This document shows positions 61,302 to 64,000 of a stretch of 64,000 nt of DNA, in pieces. Each line of letters begins with the position of its first letter. Positions within the stretch are counted from its first letter, which is position 1. The notes under the pieces are model-generated. The model made no database searches and was not told the DNA's origin. It saw nothing but the letters and a program-made list of their open reading frames with translations. Source of the DNA: Seminavis robusta. Lineage: Eukaryota; Bacillariophyta; Bacillariophyceae; Naviculales; Naviculaceae. Where the stretch lies: positions 1 to 64,000 of the forward strand of contig CAICTM010000177.1 in the NCBI GenBank assembly GCA_903772945.1, in the 5' to 3' direction. The position numbers were made by a program, and so were the translations under genes.

Positions 61302-64000
61302 ATGCACAGATAGATGTTCGATTACGACAGTGAGCTAGCTAGCACACGTACTCGATAGGTGGCCCTGCCAAAAAAGCGACGACCAATAATGACAGTAACT
61401 GGTTACAGGCTGAATCTTTACTATCGAGACAAACGCAAGCCCGCTCCCGGTACGACATTCCAATGCGAACCGGAACTTCCAGAGTGGTTCGGTGAAAAGA
61501 TTTATGGGACATATAGCCTTAACCTTAATCTCAACTGACATCACTCCGATCGATTCAAGCCGCTCGTACACCTCTTCTTCCTTTACTATTTCGATCGATA
61601 CCTCTATCTTTCCTCTATCAAGATGATGCTTCCTCCTCTTCTTTACAGCGGCTACTCCTCTTAACAAAGGCTACTACTCACCACCATGACAGTCTCCTCT
61701 TGATTGGCTAGGCTTGAAAGTGGCAGCGGCAGCGAGTCGAGCGATCGATCGGCTGACGGCTGACGGATCGATTCGGTCGATGACTTCTTTCACGGAGCGA
61801 CCATGATGCCTCCTCTTCCACAGAGTGACAGACGACGCCTCTACCGCTAATGCAACAACAAGCGACCAGTACTACTAATTGAACAACAAGCGATGGAAAC
61901 AAGCGTCTTCCGTTCGACGGATCCATTGCCTCACGGAGCCTCTGTTACGGAGCAACCACAGGATCGCTCCACGGAGCCATGGAATGGCCGTGAGCCTTTG
62001 ACAGTGCTACTACTATTGCATGAAATGGCAGCTACACTACTTCTGCTGTCGACTGATTACAAACATGAAAATCTGCCCAATTTTGTGGCCATCAAGTCAA
62101 CAATTCTCCTTTGAATCTTTGGGATGGGTGCTCCAGTCTTCATGCAAAGCCAACCATTCATTTACATGACTTTACAGTGCAGATTGAGTGCTGAGAGTGA
62201 AGACTGGAGGACCTTTCCCAGGAGAAATCCATGGCCACATGACAACAAAATGTAGTCCAAGCCTGATTTTGCCCAGAAGCTCCATTGGAAACCTTGGAGT
62301 TGATCAACTCTTTTCAAGGGGAGTGTCTGTGAGTGTGTTGTTGAGCTACTGCTAGCAAAGAATTGATCAGATCCTTGTACCGGTATTGGTAAAGCTAACA
62401 GCCATTTGGTCAACACTGTTGCCATGGTGATAAAATTCATTTTATTTGCTTCAATCTTTTCTTTATTCCAACTAGTCATTTCAATGCAGGATTCGCGAAA
62501 TGACCACTTCCAATAGAAATGACCGCTTCTGATTTTGGTTTGGACAAAACGAGAATCCATTTTGACACCTGTCAGCGGTGTAAAAAGTCATCCTGTACAC
62601 ATGGTTGGGCCCGATTTCGTGACTTCGTGACCACCGGTTGGCCAATAAACAATAAATATGTGGAAAAAGGAGCTATTTTAATAGTCGAACTTTATTAAGT
62701 GCATCCTTGAACCTTGAATATCGACCTATAAACTGAAACATACTGGATTTATGACTTCATCCTCCTTCTTTCCCGGTTGCCCATGACTTTAATTAGGAGA
62801 AACATAGGAAAACTGCTTTCAAGTTGCCATTCAAAATTTGCACGACCATCAGGCACCTGGCAGAGCTCGCTGAGTGAACATTTAATTTTATTTTCAACTG
62901 TTTTGTACTAGTAGTCTACAGTACAAGAGTAATGGATAAATCCTGCATACACTGTCTACTGAGTACAGTACAGTATTTAATAGTAGCGGTACATGTACGC
63001 TCCACCGCTAATAATCCGTAGTTCCACCTTTCCAAGTACTTATGGTCTGCATGTCTGCATGTACGATAGCACATGTGTACGCTGCTACTCGGAAGACATA
63101 TTATACTAAAAACCATGAAGACTACATCGTACTAGATCTAATGGGAACGAGATGATGACCAATACCACCAGGTACCGGTACTCCAGTAGGCATGCAGGCA
63201 AGCTTACCTGCGAACAAAGAGCGAAACTGGAAACGAACACCACGAACAGCCAACGATGCCAGTAGATCGTTCAAGATGTCTTCAACCTGAGAATGACTCT
63301 GATAATATTTAATAATTCACCAATTCTGTGAAAAATCATTTAGCGGTAAGTAGACTAGATGCCAGTGGACGCTTGAAGATAATCTGGCAGGCTTCGCCCT
63401 GCGGTCATCACCGATCGGGGTTATACTTGGACCGTCGGCAAAGTCAGTTACTCTACTGTACCAGTACCACCATACAATGTCATGTAACCGCACCTGACCC
63501 TTTCTGTCAACAACAGGTTGTGGAGCCCGGTGACGTAGCAGGAGGCACTGGGCAAATCAAAGTCAGTCTTGTTTGGATGCCACTAAAGCCAGTCGAGTCG
63601 AGTCAAGTCGAGTCCAACAGTCAGTCCAACAGAGTCGAGTCCATTGTCGATGTCAATGAGTTGGGAGGTCGGAGTTCCAGGTTGGAGTGATGCACCCCGC
63701 ACCAATAGCAAGAGCAGACCGTTATCCAGTTCTAGTAGCTAGCTACCAGTACCGTACTAGCTAGTAGGAGTTGGCTGACTGTGATAGCCACCGACCACTG
63801 GCACACTTCGTCGCTTGTCGGACGATGGCTTTGCAACTCTTGGTATCCTGCACGCCTGTCGATCCTAGAAGTGCTCGTGGATGTTCGATATGGGTAAGCG
63901 AATGATGAATCCATACGAGAAAGCCGTACTGTGTGTGGCTTAGTTCGTTGTGTGAAAAGTATGGCAGACACGGTGATGTAAGGCTGGTGAGCAGACTTAC

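Larger units (their letters stand above)
60788..64000. other. Gene-poor right end
   Basis: No frame in this 3.2-kb stretch shows a recognised domain. A minus-strand 132-aa frame (62162-62560) is the longest but is unsupported. The stretch includes a ~55-bp duplication (61131-61226), a (TACCGG)n palindromic run at about 61281-61301, and ACCGGTAC/CTAGCTAG words near 63172 and 63735-63768. GTCGAGTCGAGTCAAGTCGAGT runs at 63591-63612. Confidence 0.4.

Noticed and set aside
62162-62560. 132-codon minus-strand frame
   Set aside because: No domain, no neighbouring exon and no targeting signal.
1-64000. tRNA, rRNA or CRISPR
   Set aside because: No cloverleaf with a standard T-arm, no rRNA stretch and no spaced identical repeats were seen.
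1-64000. Intact transposons or virus-like elements
   Set aside because: No transposase, reverse transcriptase, integrase, capsid motifs or paired terminal repeats were recognised.

Overview
The window is nuclear DNA of a photosynthetic stramenopile, most likely a pennate diatom. The genes carry short GT-AG introns (about 70-190 bp) and lie on both strands. Many neighbours are arranged head to head. Several proteins begin with a signal peptide followed by a Phe at the predicted cleavage point (for example PSSA|FTP, VASA|FTI, SVEA|FTM), the bipartite plastid targeting signal of algae with a red secondary plastid. No ribosomal RNA, tRNA, CRISPR array or intact transposon was recognised. The species and its genome were not identified.

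Layout. 1-1386: gene-free, with an array of TGACGTCA palindromes at 333-428. 1387-10434: a GST-like protein, a plastid fibrillin (PAP), a glycine-zipper hypothetical, a UBXD8/FAF2-like protein, a membrane protein and a plastid riboflavin-pathway reductase. 10593-21467: the tRNA t6A enzyme KAE1, a RAD54B-like recombination ATPase (one apparent frame break), a Golgi-type sulfotransferase, a two-domain bacterial-type amino-acid-binding protein (probably damaged), an IQ/FAM13-motif protein and a MAPR-type cytochrome b5 protein. 23306-33404: an acidic hypothetical, plastid ClpP, a W2-domain translation factor with RGG and repeated NSRF blocks, a DUF2786 protein and a CRAL-TRIO-like protein. 34423-44141: a coiled-coil membrane protein, the splicing factor SNW1/SKIP, a hypothetical rich in SP/TP sites, 4-hydroxyphenylpyruvate dioxygenase (8 exons) and ribosomal protein eL24. 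44142-47105: a duplicated, decayed-looking segment. 47106-53161: 2-isopropylmalate synthase, a plastid hypothetical and a small hypothetical. 55433-56474: a peroxiredoxin with UGA at its catalytic Cys codon, followed by a SECIS-like fold. 57379-60787: a 1105-aa secreted protein with a GDPH/VWD domain. 60788-64000: gene-poor.

How the genes relate. There are no operons. By role, a plastid set stands out: fibrillin, RibD reductase, ClpP, IPMS, the selenocysteine peroxiredoxin and the 243-aa protein at 50357. HPPD supplies the tocopherol and plastoquinone precursor. KAE1, eL24, SNW1, the W2 protein, RAD54B and UBXD8 are core housekeeping functions. The most notable loci are the predicted plastid selenoprotein peroxiredoxin with its candidate SECIS, and the GDPH protein, which resembles diatom adhesive-trail proteins. 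Next come the tandem SBP gene and the cAMP/CO2-response-like palindrome array.

Intron boundaries were assigned by eye from reading-frame continuity, GT/AG sites and family conservation. No alignment or gene finder was run.
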